Notes: generated by a model not told the origin, from the letters alone. Counted from the first letter of the stretch, positions 1 through 11,390 are shown. The stretch: DNA of 64,000 nt from Cryptomeria japonica (GCF_030272615.1 NC_081414.1:54054636-54118635), one strand, 5' to 3'. Translations and numbers: made by a program.

Positions 1-830
1 CTTGCATCACTTGCCTTTACTTCCAGGGGTAAAACCATAGAAACAAAAGAATAGGAAGATGCATCCTCACATAGTCTTATTAGTCAAAATTGAGCTACAA
101 AAATTATTACATGTGGGTTTCATCATACCTATAGACTATACTAAATGGATTTAAAATCTAGTCCCAATATCCAAGCATATTGGAGGTATCAGGATCTGCA
201 TTGACTTCAAAGAGCTTAACAAGGATTGTCCCAAAGATGACTTTCCACTCCCTGACATAGATATCATAGTAGAATTGACAACTAGGAATGAAACGCTATC
301 ACTCATGTATGGTTTTTCTGGTTATAATCAAATCAAAATTACACTAGAAGACCAACCTAAAATAACATTCACTTGTCCATGGAGAACCTATTTGTTGGAA
401 TGTGATTCTATTCGACCTTAAGAGTGCAAGTGTCACTTATGAAAGGGAAATGACCACTTTGTTTCATGACATGATACATACAATCATGGAAGATTATGTA
501 GATGACTTGCTAGCAAAGTCCAAGATAAGGGATAGTCACTTAAACATATTGGCTAAGACCTTTGATAGACTTGAGCAATACAATGTACGACTAAATCCAA
601 AAAAATGCATCTTCGGGGTAACATCTGGCAAACTATTGGGCTTTATTGTATCCAATCGCAGAATCAAGATAGATCTAGAGAAAGTGATAGCTATTTTAGA
701 CATACCATAACCTGCTATGCTCAAATAACTCAGAAGTCTACAAGGGAGATTACAATCCATAAGGTGCTACATTGCCTAATTAGTAGAAAAGTGCCAACCA
801 TTTCAACATCTTTTAAAAATAGGTGTTAAA
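1..830 (+). pseudogene. Ty3/gypsy reverse transcriptase, 5' end outside window (element A)
   Basis: Reverse transcriptase part of a gypsy polyprotein, which copies element RNA into cDNA. Seen in the bases: IRICIDFKELNKDCP (about 188-232), GFSGYNQIKITLED (about 310-351), then, after a frame change near base 400, the catalytic motif YVDD at 495-506, followed by NPKKCIFGV and KLLGFIVSNRRIKID. An in-frame stop lies near base 151 and another at about 708, so this copy is dead. The downstream domains follow on the same strand in the order RNase H, second RNase H, integrase, which fits the Tat lineage. The protease and gag lie outside the window. Confidence in the family is high; the lineage assignment is inference from the second RNase H. 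Confidence 0.9.
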
Positions 831-1260
831 TTTAATTGGACATAATAATGCCAAGAGGTATTCGAGACACTAAAATAATACCTATTGTCCACTCCAATAT
901 TGGTTCCACCTATACATGGGAAATCATTACTCCTATATATAGTTACAGCAAATTCCTCTATAGGCGCTCTCCTAGAAGAGCATGATGAACAAGGGAAAGA
1001 GAGAGTTGTGTACTACATCAGTAGAACACTCATTGGGTATGATCTCAACTACACAAAGATAGAAAGATCATGTCTTACAGTAGTCTTTGCATCACAAAAT
1101 TGAGACATTATATGTTGAGTCATAAAATACAGTTGGTTGCACAATTTGATCCACTCAAATACCTGATGAATAGAGAAGCACTAACCAAAAGACTTGCAAA
1201 GTGGGTCATGATACTTAGTGAATTTGACATCGAATACATTAGTAGAAAAGCTATAAAAAG
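831..1260 (+). pseudogene. Ty3/gypsy RNase H domain joined to RT (element A)
   Basis: The RNase H that normally follows gypsy reverse transcriptase and removes RNA from the RNA:DNA hybrid. The reading starts with PILVPPIHGKSLLLYI and continues with SSIGALLEEHDEQGKERVVY, YISRTL and the tail LAKWVMILSEFDIEYIS. The usual catalytic residues of this subfamily are partly unclear, and the frame changes near base 1100. It sits between the RT and a second RNase H-like domain. This is a decayed copy with no promoter or start of its own, because it was part of a polyprotein. Confidence 0.85.
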
Positions 1261-1735
1261 ACAAATCAAAGAAGACCAACTTGTAGAAGCACCTTTACAA
1301 AATAATTATCCAATGGTGATAGATTTTCTAGATGAATCAGTATTTACACTATCAACACAAACACACTGGAAATTATTCTTTGATGGTTCACATACAAATC
1401 ATGGAGCAGGAGCACAAATTTTGTTCATAACTCATCAAGGAGATTCAATTCCTAGATCATTCAGGATTAGCTTCCCTTGAACCAATAACATTGCTCAATA
1501 TGAAGCCTTGATGGTAGGACTATGCATTGCACTATAATGGAAGATCAAAGACCTACAAGTCTTTGGAGAATCACAACTCATTAGTAATCAATTCAATGAT
1601 GATTACAATACAAAAGACGGTAAGTTACAACCATACAAACAACTGGTGGAAGAATACAAGTAAAGCTTCACTAAGATCACATTTGAATAGATACCAAGAG
1701 TGTAAAACAAGGCAACAGATGCAATGGCAACATTA
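1261..1735 (+). pseudogene. Second RNase H domain of Tat type (element A)
   Basis: A second RNase H-like domain placed between the gypsy RNase H and the integrase, the arrangement I know from Tat-lineage gypsy elements. The reading WKLFFDGSHTNHGAGAQ (about 1369-1419) carries the first catalytic Asp. TNNIAQYEALMVGL carries the Glu. The third position reads VFGESQLI, where Glu replaces the expected Asp. A last Asp is found in KATDAMATL. Stops occur at 1478-1480 and about 1534-1536. The Asp-to-Glu change would be expected to impair catalysis in this copy. Confidence 0.8.
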
Positions 1736-3115
1736 GGATCTCTCTTGGATATGCCAAACGATGGAACTCGCTTTGAATTTCAAGTGGAACAACTCATTGT
1801 CCCATCTTATGAAATACCATTCATTGAATATGTATGTATGATAGTAGGACCCGAGTCTCCATGGTATAGAGATATATATGCATACCTACATTATCAATAT
1901 ATACCTCCCGATCTTTCATAGAATCAAAGGAAAGCACTCATACAATAATCATCAACACATGCAATTATTGCTAATACTTTATACAGAAAAAGTGTAGACA
2001 ACACCTTACTCAAATTCCTTGATATTGAGGAGGCACAAACCACCTTAAAATAAGTTCATGATGGAATATGTGGTGCGTATTCTTCTTGACCTGCTCTAAC
2101 AAAAATAGTGTTACGAATAGGTTATTATTGGTCTACAATGGAAAAGGTCACTTACAAGTATGTCCAAAGATGCATGCAATGCCAAATACATGGGAACATC
2201 ATTCATGCACCTGCTCAAGGTCTTCAGCCAATAACATCACCATGGCCATTTTCACAATGGGGATTAGATCTTGTAGGGAAAATAAATCCTATCTCATCCA
2301 ACGAGAATAAGTTGATTCTCACGACCACAAAATATTTCACGAAATGGGTAGAAGCAATCCCGATGATTTTCACAAAAGGAAAACAAATAGCTAAATTCAT
2401 CTTGAAATATATCATTTGTAGGTATGGGGTACCCATGTGCATCGTGACTGATAATGGCTGACCCTTCAAAAATCAAGAAGTGAGTGAACTTTGTGAACAA
2501 TTTAATATCCAACAATGTTTTACAACACCTTACTCTCCTCAAAGCAATGGTCAAGATGAGGAAAAAAACAAAACTATTTTAAATTTTTTAAAGAAAATTG
2601 TAAATGATAGTGGACGAGATTGGAATCGCCAACTAAATCTAGCTCTATGGGCTTATCGAACTAGTATCTGCACAACAACTGGTACAACACCATTATCTCT
2701 GGTTTATGGTGCAGACGTCGTTTTACCTATTGAAGTAGAATTGCCATCCCTAAGAGTATCTCTAAAAAACATTATCTTAGAAGAAAACTATAGAGTAGCA
2801 TGTTTGCAAGAATTAGAATTCCTAGATGAAAAATGACAAAGTGCTCTAAACCATTTACAAGGATACCAAAAAAAAATAAGAAGAAGCTACAACAAACTAG
2901 TCAACCCACGTCACTTCGAAATATTTGATATTGTTCTTAAAGAAAATCAAAGGAACCTTGTTGAACGTGAAAAACTAGGAAAGTTTGAACCTAATTGGTT
3001 AGGTCCTTTTGTCATAATGAAAGTAAATGGAAATGGCTCTTATCATTTGCAAAAAATGGGGGAGACTTACTTTCTTATCCCATCAATAGTATGCACCTAA
3101 AAAAGTTATTAAATC
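1736..3115 (+). pseudogene. Ty3/gypsy integrase (element A)
   Basis: Integrase, which inserts the cDNA into the host chromosome. A degraded zinc-binding HHCC region is visible, with VHDGICGAY (the second His reads Tyr) and CMQCQIHG. The core reads GLDLVGKI, KYFTKWVEAIP, then RYGVPMCIVTDNG, TPYSPQSNGQDEEKNKTI and LALWAYRTS, so both catalytic Asp residues and the Glu can be placed. A C-terminal block with PNWLGPFVIMKVNGNGSYHL ends near 3110. At least five stops interrupt the reading. Downstream, a purine-rich stretch near 3110-3125 may be the polypurine tract, but no paired LTR is available to prove it. Confidence 0.88.
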
Positions 3116-3740
3116 TAAGGGTGGGTTCATTTCAATTTTCAGTAATGGATTTGCATATTTCTTTACTGCATTGCATATCTCCATTTTAGAATGCATCACA
3201 GTTGCTTGCATATCACCATTGCACAACATATAGTTGTGTTTATGGTGAAAATGGATAACAACAACATTGAAAGACTAAATGAATTCAACCACAAAACCCT
3301 AGCCTAACAACAACAAAGATCCACCATAACACATGAAGATTACCTAAGACAATGCAAATCAAATGAAATAACAAAGATTATACCATCACATGTCCAATAG
3401 GGTTTTGATCTCCATTCTCCCTATCTCCATTGATCTTTCTTGATATATTTTCTCTTAGATTTTATATGCACAAGAGCTTAACAAAGAACGGAAATGTGGT
3501 TGCGAGTAGGATCGCATATGAAAGTTCAAAGGCGTAGTGTAGTCGAATAATCATTAGGGTTGATAATAAAGGAAGCATCTTCTTATATAGAAGACACTAT
3601 ATGAAATGGAGGGATAAGATTGAGAGGTGTAAAAGAGGTTGGCTATGATTAGAGGGTAGATAGAGGAAATAAGAAAATAATGAAAGGGTAGGTAGTGTAT
3701 GAATTAAGAGATGAATGACATGTGTCATGGGTAGAAAAGG

Positions 3741-3985
3741 ATAATGAATTAATTAAATAAATAAAGATTTATTTAATTAATAGAGGAAGTGGGATCAATT
3801 AAATAAATAAGAGTATTTATTTAATTTAGAAAAATGATAATTTAAATAAATAAAGGTATTTATTTAAATGAGAAATAAGGCTAGAAGAGGATAAATGAAT
3901 TAATAAAATAAATAAGGATTTATTTAATTAATAGAAGAATTATGCTAAAGTAATTAAATAAATAAAATATTTATTTAATTAAACA
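3741..3985. repeat. Cluster of AT-rich inverted repeats
   Basis: About five copies of a short palindromic block built from AATTAAATAAATA and its complement TATTTATTTAATT follow one another with spacers of a few tens of bases. Each pair could fold into a hairpin. The block lies inside the probable LTR of element A. Confidence 0.7.
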
Positions 3986-4269
3986 TGAGAATTTTAGGTG
4001 TCTACATTTTACCCCTCTTTGAGACAATGCAACTTGTCATGTTGTTTCAAAGAAGATAATATGAACTGATACAAAGTTGCCCCAAGATGGGAATAATATG
4101 CCCCCTCGAGAGATTGGATGAAAATGTCTAGAAAGATCGCAGACAATCTCTCGATAAAAAAGAAAGGCTAGAATAGACTGACCGGATAGGATAGAGTGAC
4201 AAAGTCATGGGATAACAAAGACTGACTCAGGAGACTAGGACTAGGGCTAGGGCGAGGGCGAGGGAAGTC

Positions 4270-4278
4270 TATAAAATA
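4270..4278 (+). promoter_or_regulatory. TATA-like box in probable LTR of element A
   Basis: The sequence TATAAAATA follows a G-rich block containing repeated GGGCGA and CTAGGG units and precedes a purine-rich stretch. The setting resembles the U3/R border of a plant LTR. The assignment rests on sequence only. Confidence 0.45.
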
Positions 4279-4550
4279 TACCATGAGGGGAATACATCCT
4301 CATTGTTATCCACACATCCAAGAGATCAGAGTGCAGAGTGAGAATAGAGCAACAACAGTCAACAGTGATGGCATTGGTGCATAGATTCGATCGCATTCGC
4401 CGATTTCAGAGGCCAGCCGATGCAGGAGAGCCAATAAGTACCACAAAAGCTCTTTGTACTTTGTCACAATAAATGTTGTCATTAATGCATGCTAGGTAGT
4501 GCAATAAATACGCTTTTAGGTAATGTAAAAAAATGTCAAAAACACTGAGG

Positions 4551-4800
4551 TGCATCTGCATTGGTGTCGGGCACGTCTAGGTTGGCTAGGCGTGTCTGTG
4601 TCAAATGCAAGCATGTCTATATTGTGCAGACACGTTTGTGCAATGTGGGTACATCTGTGCAGAGCAGGCATGTCTAGGCAAAGCATAGGCACATCTATGT
4701 ATTTCAAGTGCATCTATGTAGAGCAGGCGCGTTTGTGCAGTATGTAAGCGTGCTTATGTCATGAAGGCGCGTTTGTGTCAAAAATGTGCATTTACGTCTT
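4551..4800. repeat. Degenerate tandem repeat, unit about 24-27 bp
   Basis: Roughly nine to ten imperfect units share a core like GGCGCGTTTGTGCA or GCACATCTATGTA, for example near 4625, 4650, 4675, 4710, 4728 and 4765. The short open frames seen on both strands here come from the repeat and are not genes. Confidence 0.65.
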
Positions 4801-4815
4801 CTAGGACAAATCAGC

Positions 4816-4990
4816 AGTTCTGTGATGAACATACGTTGTCCATTGGATAAGTTTTTGAGAGGATACACTCAAGCAAGTCCTCTAGGGAAGACTTAGATAG
4901 GGCTAGGATTGACAATTATGTGATAGAACATACGTTGCCAATTAGGAAACTACTCAAGAGGATACACTCAAGAAAAGGCCCTAGGATAGG
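4816..4990. repeat. Two direct copies of a repeat of about 70 bp
   Basis: The copies begin with TGTGATGAACATACGTTG (about 4820) and TGTGATAGAACATACGTTG (about 4919). Both continue into GAGGATACACTCAAG and a CTAGG-containing end. They lead directly into the minisatellite that starts near 4998 and share its TGTGATGAACA core, so the minisatellite may have grown from this unit. Confidence 0.65.
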
Positions 4991-4997
4991 ATAGATC

Positions 4998-5295
4998 AAG
5001 GCACTTTGTGATGAACAGTGAGTACCAAGACATAGTACTTTGTGATGAACAGGGAGTACTAGAAAGAGTAGCACTTTGTGATGAACAGGGAGTGCAAAAA
5101 CACATAGTACTTTGTGATGAACAGGGAGTACCACTAGGATAAATAGCAACACTTTGTGATGAACAGTGAGTGTCACTAGAATAGAAGCAACACTTTGTGA
5201 TGAAAAGTGAGTGTCACTAGGATAGAGTATCATATGATAGATATAAGCACTAGGATAATAAGCAACATTTTGTGATGAATAGTGAATGCCACTTT
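4998..5295. repeat. Minisatellite, seven units of about 35-42 bp (one longer)
   Basis: The core ACTTTGTGATGAACAGGGAG, or a close variant, recurs at about 5003, 5037, 5073, 5108, 5150, 5190 and 5267. The linkers between the cores differ in length. One longer linker near 5212-5262 holds a partial extra copy of the CACTAGGATA end. The minus-strand open frame across it is an artefact of the repeat. Confidence 0.85.
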
Positions 5296-5379
5296 AACTG
5301 ACACAGTTGATTTGCTTGACTGTAGGAGTACTTGCCTATGTTGGAGTCACAGGAGAGATTCCCATTGACTCAGAGGTTA

Positions 5380-5950
5380 TGACTGGAGCTAACATTTGAG
5401 GACCGAGCTACCATTGAGGTTATGGGTTTGCAATTCATTTTGTATCTGTCTGAGTTTTGGGCGAACATGGGTTTGTTGACTGCACTTGTTGAGAGGTGGC
5501 ACTCTGAGACATGCACATTCCATTTGTCGATGGGTGAGATGATAGTCACCTTAAAGGATGTATACAGGATTCTAAGGATACTAATTGATAGGGAGTTGAT
5601 TCCCTATGATTCAGATGGAGATAGGGAGGCATTGAGATGATTGTTCTGGGATCTAGGAGTGGAGATGAGGGTAGGACATGTCGCCTGAGACACCATGAAA
5701 GTGACAGGACTGGCGCTACCAGTAGTACTAAGAGGAGTAATCAACAGGTTCTTGTGTCCATATAGGGCAACACAAGGGTTGGCTATGGGCTAGGGGAGCA
5801 CCTTGGAGACACTGGTGACATAGCATACCAGATATGCCTGGGCACCGTGCATGCTGGCACATTTGTACTATGAGCTCCATCAGTTCGTCTACCATGGATT
5901 TGTAGGATTGGGCTATGGAGTGGAAATGGAATGAGTGGATGAAATGGTAA
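5380..5950 (+). pseudogene. Plant mobile domain (PMD) fragment
   Basis: N-terminal part of a plant mobile domain, a domain known from MAIL1/MAIN-like proteins and from many transposon-associated genes in plants. The reading LLTALVERWHSETCTFHLS followed by GEMIVTLKDVYRILRI is the family hallmark, a Trp/Glu/Thr/His block and then an acidic TLxDV helix. After a stop at 5638-5640, the same frame still reads FLCPYRATQGLA and LYYELHQFVYHGF, so the remnant runs to about 5950 with several stops. It has no convincing start codon of its own context and ends where gypsy element B begins. Whether it was a host gene or a transposon cargo cannot be told here. Another, unrelated-orientation PMD remnant lies at 24.9-26.3 kb. 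Confidence 0.75.
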
Positions 5951-6027
5951 AGCTATGTGATTTCTCAAGAGGGTTGGTGATATGCTCAATAAATTCATTG
6001 TTGGAATGAGTCTTAGGAGTATTGATA

Positions 6028-6900
6028 TCAAGAGTTGCTTGCACCACTAGAGGAGATTTGCAAATTATTTATAGATTGTTCCTGTCGATTGCATACCTTA
6101 GGAGATAGTGGGAGTTGATCAACATGAAATAAATACTCACCACATCCCAGATCTTTAATCTTGAATTTTTCTTTGAGCTCTGCTTGCTTTGATGTAGAAG
6201 GTTTCAAGGATTTTGGATCCACATATGCTGATGAAGGAATAGCTTCTCAATTGATTGGGATTGTTATTTCTGATCGAGGTTGCAGATTGTTGCAATATAT
6301 GAATGGATTTGGATCTACTTTGATGGTCACTTCAACTCCATTGTGTGGAAACTTGATACATCGATGATATGTAGATGGTACTGTGCTCATCTGATGAATC
6401 CAAGGATGTCCCAAGAGTATGTTTTATGTGAGATCTAGATCAAGGACTTGAAAAACTAGATCCTTTGTAATGGGCCCAACTTTGAGGGGCAAGGTGACTG
6501 TACCTTTGGATGATCTCTCTTCATCATCATATTCCTTGATGGTAATTTTGTTTGTAGAATTCACAGCTTTATCAGAATATCCCAATTGTTTAATAGTGCT
6601 CAATGTACAAATGTTTAGACCTGCACCTCCGTCTATCAAGACTCATTTTATTCTATGTTTGTGTAGGAAGGCTTCGATGTGTAAAGGTACATTATGTGGC
6701 TGACTTGCGGAGGCATCATCGGCTTCTATGAATGTAAGGGAGTGTGGAATGGAAAGGTATCCCACCATGGCTTGAAACTGGTCCACATTTAGATTAGTAG
6801 GGATGGAAGTGTCTCTCAAGATTTTGTCAAGAAAGGCTTTATGTGTGGGGGATATGTGTAAGAGCTCAAGGATGGAGATGAGTGCGGGTGTCTTCCCTAA
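6028..6900 (-). pseudogene. Gypsy aspartic protease region (element B)
   Basis: Continuation of the element B polyprotein, containing the retropepsin that processes the polyprotein. The reading begins LGKTPALISILELLHI, has the conserved NLNVDQFQAMVGYL block, and then the protease motif LIDGGAGLNICTLSTIKQLG near 6645-6586, followed by TLPLKVGPI and a PWIH motif typical of this lineage (I know the second residue of the active-site triplet as Gly in such elements). In-frame stops fall near 6900, 6640 and 6424. The reading is lost near 6030, where the PMD fragment on the other strand begins, so RT, RNase H and integrase are absent. The copy is truncated, or it belonged to a gag-protease-only family like element G. 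Confidence 0.82.
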
Positions 6901-8409
6901 CTATTCTACAAGGTTATACTTAGGTTTGGTTGATGCGGAAGTGGTGTTTTTAGTTGGAGCACCTTGCAAAGTGAATTTACCTTGATGAGTTGTAACATTA
7001 CATTTAGAGGTAGGTTCAGAAGAAGATCCAATGCCTTTTAGGATAATCTTGTGTCTTTGGGTATAATTCTTAGGCATTTTGTCCTTGATCATAATGGTAG
7101 AGACATAATTGTCCATTGAAATGTGATTGATAGTTGAACCATAGTTATAAGATGTTCTTGTATAGTTGGTTTGGTCATTTGTGGCTTTAGCTTTTCCCTT
7201 GTCATGCTTTGGGAATGGTTCCTTAAACATCTCATGTTCTTGATTAGATGAGTGTCCTTCAATCTCAATATCACCTCTATCGATAAGATCTTGTATGATG
7301 TTCTTCAATCGATGATAGTTTCCTATTTTATGTCCTTTTCTCTTATGAAATTCACAATACTCATCATCATTCCACCAATTTGGTTTAACTTTTGGCTCAT
7401 ATGTAGGTAGATAGGGACATATGTCTCTCATTGTGTAAGTTGGCTTCGGTGTATTTATGTCCTCCATTTTCTTTTGTAAATCCTTAATTTGTTGTTCCAA
7501 ATTGTTCTTAGGTGGAGACTGACTTCTTGAACCATACCCCATGCCTAAACCACCAAGTGGAGGAGGAGCATGTTGCATATATGGATGATATTGATCATAC
7601 ACATGCTCATATGGAGGAGGTCTATAATGATGCTATGTATATGTACCACTTGGTATAGAGTCATGATGAGGAATGGAATATCTTCTTTGTACATGTATAC
7701 CATACTCTACAGGCATGTCATGAGTTTGTTCAAATGTGTTGCCCCCAAATTTTACACGGGGTTTCCTTGTGTCCAAATTTTGAACATGCCTTTGGATATC
7801 TAATTGCTTTGGTGGTTGATCCTTAGCATTTGTATGTGATTGAGTATATTTTTCTGCATAAGACTTCCAAAATGGTCTACAAAGGTGAGTATCATATGCT
7901 TGACCATGTGTGTATGGGACCTCTTGTTTTTGAAACAAAGATGATGGTGATTCAGGCACCATATGTGGTCCTCTATTGCCTCCACTATTAGGCCTCCTTT
8001 GATCCATGTTGGAGTGAGTTTGTTGCAAAGGTCGATTTTCCATTATCTGAGACATGTCAAAATCATGAGGGATCTTGGCTCCACTTTGTGCCATCATTTG
8101 TAAGAAGTATTGTCTATCTCTCCTCATTATTTCCTCAACCAATCTATTGAAATGGGGATCCATAATGGAGTCTTCCACTTCTGCTAAATGTACTAAAATG
8201 TTGTCCATATTGTCATTGTGTGTATCATTGTTGTTTATAGTGTCGATGTACTCAACATTTGGAATGTTTCTATAGGCATCCATGTTAGGTAATGTAGTAT
8301 GATCAAAATTGAAAAAGACATCATTGTCATACTCATAGGAACTCATGTTTACGGACTCTTGAGCCTCTTTAGCTTGTCTCCTAGATTTTTGGAAACAGGT
8401 TTCAACCAT
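6901..8409 (-). pseudogene. Gypsy gag-like polyprotein start (element B)
   Basis: Structural Gag-like part of element B, which would package the element RNA. The start at 8409 (MVETCFQKSRRQAKEAQE) follows a pyrimidine-rich leader. The protein is rich in Asn, Asp and Gln and contains a short coiled-coil-prone stretch (NNLEQQIKDLQKKMEDI) and a zinc-knuckle-like motif, CEFHKRKGHKIGNYHRLKN near 7350-7295, whose last Cys reads Tyr. IIQDLIDRGDIEIEG follows, a block I know from Tat-type Gag proteins. A stop at about 7632 interrupts the frame. The canonical Gag core seen in element G is not obvious here, so part may be missing. Confidence 0.8.
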
Positions 8410-9470
8410 GAACTAGGTATTGACTAAGATGTTTGAGACTAGATGAAAATGAAAAGAGTATGGAAGACCAAGAGTTGGATGGAATGAAAATGAATCTGAG
8501 GTTTACTTGCAATATCCAAAGTGTAAGACCAAGTATGTATATAGTAGAGTAGATGTGGCTTCCAAAGAGATGATAGTTTCTCTTGATGAGGTAACTTGAC
8601 CTTGACTCTAAGTAAGACCAAATGAGACCCAAAGGTGATAGACCTTGATGAGGGATCACTTAGCAAAATGTTGTTGTATGTACTGTGTTGACAAAGTAAG
8701 ATGAGGACAAGAAAGTGACCTTTTGACTGAAGTTTATACAAATGTGAATGTAATGGAAGATGAAAAGTAATGATGGACTTTGTGAGACCCAAAAATAGGT
8801 TGAATTCTAGATGAAAAACTAGAGAAATAACTTAGGAATCTCAAGAATTCTGAAACTGATTGCTCTTGTTTGTTGGACTGTAAATTTTTCCAATTTGTGA
8901 AGTTGTTTTGTTGTGACCCAATCTGAAATTTTGACTATATTTCCATGACAAGAGGACACAATGTTGATGAAGACTCAATGTTTGCAAGTGTTTAGACACA
9001 AAATGACTCAAAGAAAAGTGTATTGTTTGATGTAAAATTGTTTTGTATACACTTGAAGACACAAAAGACACAATGTTTTAATGTTTGGTCTTGAATGTTT
9101 GATTGTTCGAAATAAGACAAGCACAATTCTTATGGTTGGCTAGGACAATAGTTGTTGATTCCCACATGAGGCTATGCTATTTATAGCGGATACTTAGATG
9201 CTTGACCCCACTAGCTCCACCCTCGGCACTCACTTCTTGGGGCAGCCAAGCATCAGTCCCCACGAAAAATCCCCGTGGTGAACTTTGTATCTCTACTAAG
9301 AACCGTATGCATGTGGGCCGCTCCAGAGGTCCGACCTCCTGCCCCAACAACTAGAAGGATTTTGGCTTCTAAAACAAAAAGGTGCTAGCAAGGGCATTCG
9401 CTCGTGTGGCCATACATGTGGAACTTTCAACTCTGTAAATATAGAAGGCTCCTAGATAGTAGGGGTTACG

Positions 9471-9514
9471 CCCTATAATTGATCAAATAAATTTGATTAA
9501 ACAGGTTTATAGGG
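9471..9514. repeat. Inverted repeat (hairpin)
   Basis: CCCTATAA at 9471-9478 pairs with TTATAGGG at 9507-9514, and inside it TGATCAAAT pairs with ATTTGATTA with one mismatch. No gene is next to it. A simple cruciform or the relic of a small inverted-repeat element are both possible. Confidence 0.55.
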
Positions 9515-9860
9515 AGACATAGTGTCAGTATGAACTAATCAGCACACATTATCCATAGTTTTCACCATGAATATAGTTTTTTATAGTGGTTTAGAAGAGG
9601 TGGGTTTTCCTCGCTACCACTTGGGTTGTTCTCTCCTCACTATTAGTCCTCATGACCACACAGGGAGACAAGCCCTCTAAAGATGAAACAAAAAGAGCCT
9701 ATTGCCCAAGACACAAAAGACACTGGTTCAATTTTAGTGCACCAATTGAAGTGTTTGATAATATATGAAAATAAGGCACAATAAAGATCAAAATAAAATC
9801 CTTGTCAAGGTCTTGCAACAAAGATTTATTAGTACTTTGGATTGTTTCAAATGTTCTCTC

Positions 9861-9865
9861 CTTCC
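9861..9865. repeat. Target-site duplication of element C, left copy
   Basis: CTTCC lies directly before the left LTR and is repeated at 23648-23652 directly after the right LTR. Five bases is the usual length for LTR retrotransposon integration. This fixes both outer ends of element C. Confidence 0.9.
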
Positions 9866-11390
9866 TAATAGTTTTGATACTTAAAGACAAGTATAGATGC
9901 CAAGCTAATAAGATGAGAGGGGGAGGTGATTCATACAAATATAATCTTCCATAAAAACATCAGATTCAACCTTGGTAACATATACTTTAGTAATATAACC
10001 AAAACTGATAAACATGCAAACTCAAAAGCATATAAACACCATAATACTCATAACACCAGATTTAATGTGGAAACCCAAATAGGGAAAAACCACTGTGGGA
10101 TTTCAGACCCACTAAGAAATATACTCTTCTAGAGTATGCTCGGTTAAAAGCAAATCCTGTTAAAGATTACAAACAAATTGCTAGATGTGACCCAGTTAAG
10201 GGATTTCCCTCAAATCTGTTAGGATCTTCACCTTGTTAGTAGTGACCTTGTTACAGGATTTCAAACACTCAACCAGAATGTCACCTTGCTAGAGGGTTTT
10301 ACAAATAAGACTGTTAAGTCCACTTGGTTAAGATATTTTTTGTCACTTCACTAAATAATAGTAATAAAAATCTATTTACAACTTCACATCTAAAATACTA
10401 AATCGGATTCTTATTTGCTCAATACAATTTAGGACTTATCTTGTCCATCTGCTAGGCTCTATACTCTGTTATTCATATAGGTCTTCAAGCTTCTGTGCTC
10501 GGTAGTCACTATGTAGCATCCCTGTGCATACACTTGCCCACATACATTGTTTATCAATAGTTCCTTATTTGTAAACAATAGCTAACCACTTAATCTCCTT
10601 GATCACATTTCCCATGATCAATCATAGCCATCACATCTTCAAACTTTGACCAGGTTCAATGTATCCTTCGATCTGAAAATGTTTTACCCCGTCTTGGAAC
10701 TTGCATATATTTCTTGGAACTTGTGCTAGGGTATTGTGGTTCAATCTAAGCTGTAGATATTCCTACCGATTATCCTTTGCCATAGATTCTTTAACAAACT
10801 TCATTCACAACATACCAATCATTTAATCATAGCCAGCTCATCAGCTTCCTTCATTAAATAATGCATGTAATCATTTAATGCATTTTGTTATTACTTGGTT
10901 GCAACTCGGTAAATACTAAACTTCACTCAGTAGACATTCTGCCTTCATTAACCGATAGTGATAACCTTAGGGTTTACTAACTAGGTTCCTTAGGGTTTAC
11001 TAACTAGGTTCTTTCCTTGGTAACATAGTATAGTATGAACCTTTCAATCAATAACACATGTAGGATATCAAAACAATCTAATCGTCATGATCTCATTATT
11101 GTCTAACTCAGTAATAGTTGCCCATTGAATAACTTATTTCTAACCTTATCCATCATATTCTTTCTGTGTCTTTTACTGACATCTTTATACTCATCAAATC
11201 ATACTTCTCAAGATATGGCAACATCATACTGAATTAGAAAATCAATTTCTTGACATCAATGACAAAATAATAATATTAAGATAGTAAACATCCTTAATCA
11301 GTTTTATCCATAATCATCAACAACCTTCTCAATATCCTTATCGAAATGCCAACAATCTCTCCTTGTCTATTATAATGCCAAATGCCAACA
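9866..11390 (-). repeat. 3' LTR of element C
   Basis: 1525-bp LTR matching 22166-23647 along its whole length. On the plus strand it starts TAATAG (TGATAG in the other copy, so one terminal base has mutated) and ends in TGCCAACA. Two tandem duplications found only here, 23 bp at about 10965-11010 and 20 bp near 10695-10730, explain the 43-bp excess over the other LTR. A second copy of the inner LTR start plus a polypurine-like tract lies 36 bp inside the end. Confidence 0.93.

Larger units (their letters stand above)
3116..4550 (+). other. Non-coding stretch, probable 3' LTR of element A
   Basis: No coding sequence is visible. The position directly after the integrase, a TATA-like box at 4270-4278 and a C-rich block with GTGTCTACATTTTACCCC at about 4004-4021 fit a gypsy LTR. 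The 5' partner lies outside the window, so the ends cannot be fixed. Calling it an LTR is inference. Confidence 0.45.
8410..9865 (-). other. Untranslated leader and flank of element B, no gene seen
   Basis: Upstream of the element B start the minus strand is rich in CTT and CA and carries no convincing gene. From about 9170 to 9480 it becomes GC-richer, and from 9680 to 9865 it is AT-rich. It may include the 5' LTR of element B, but no second LTR copy is available to define ends. It is cut at 9865 by element C. Confidence 0.5.

Noticed and set aside
4225-4265. Telomere-like CTAGGG words
   Set aside because: Only two or three imperfect words are mixed with GGGCGA; this is a GC-rich promoter-like stretch and not a telomeric array.
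4998-5295. Regularly spaced repeats resembling a CRISPR array
   Set aside because: The spacers are repeats themselves, unit length varies, there are no cas genes and the setting is a plant nuclear genome.
8439-9071. Minus-strand open frames before the gag of element B
   Set aside because: They overlap each other, have no motif and lie in a pyrimidine-rich leader.
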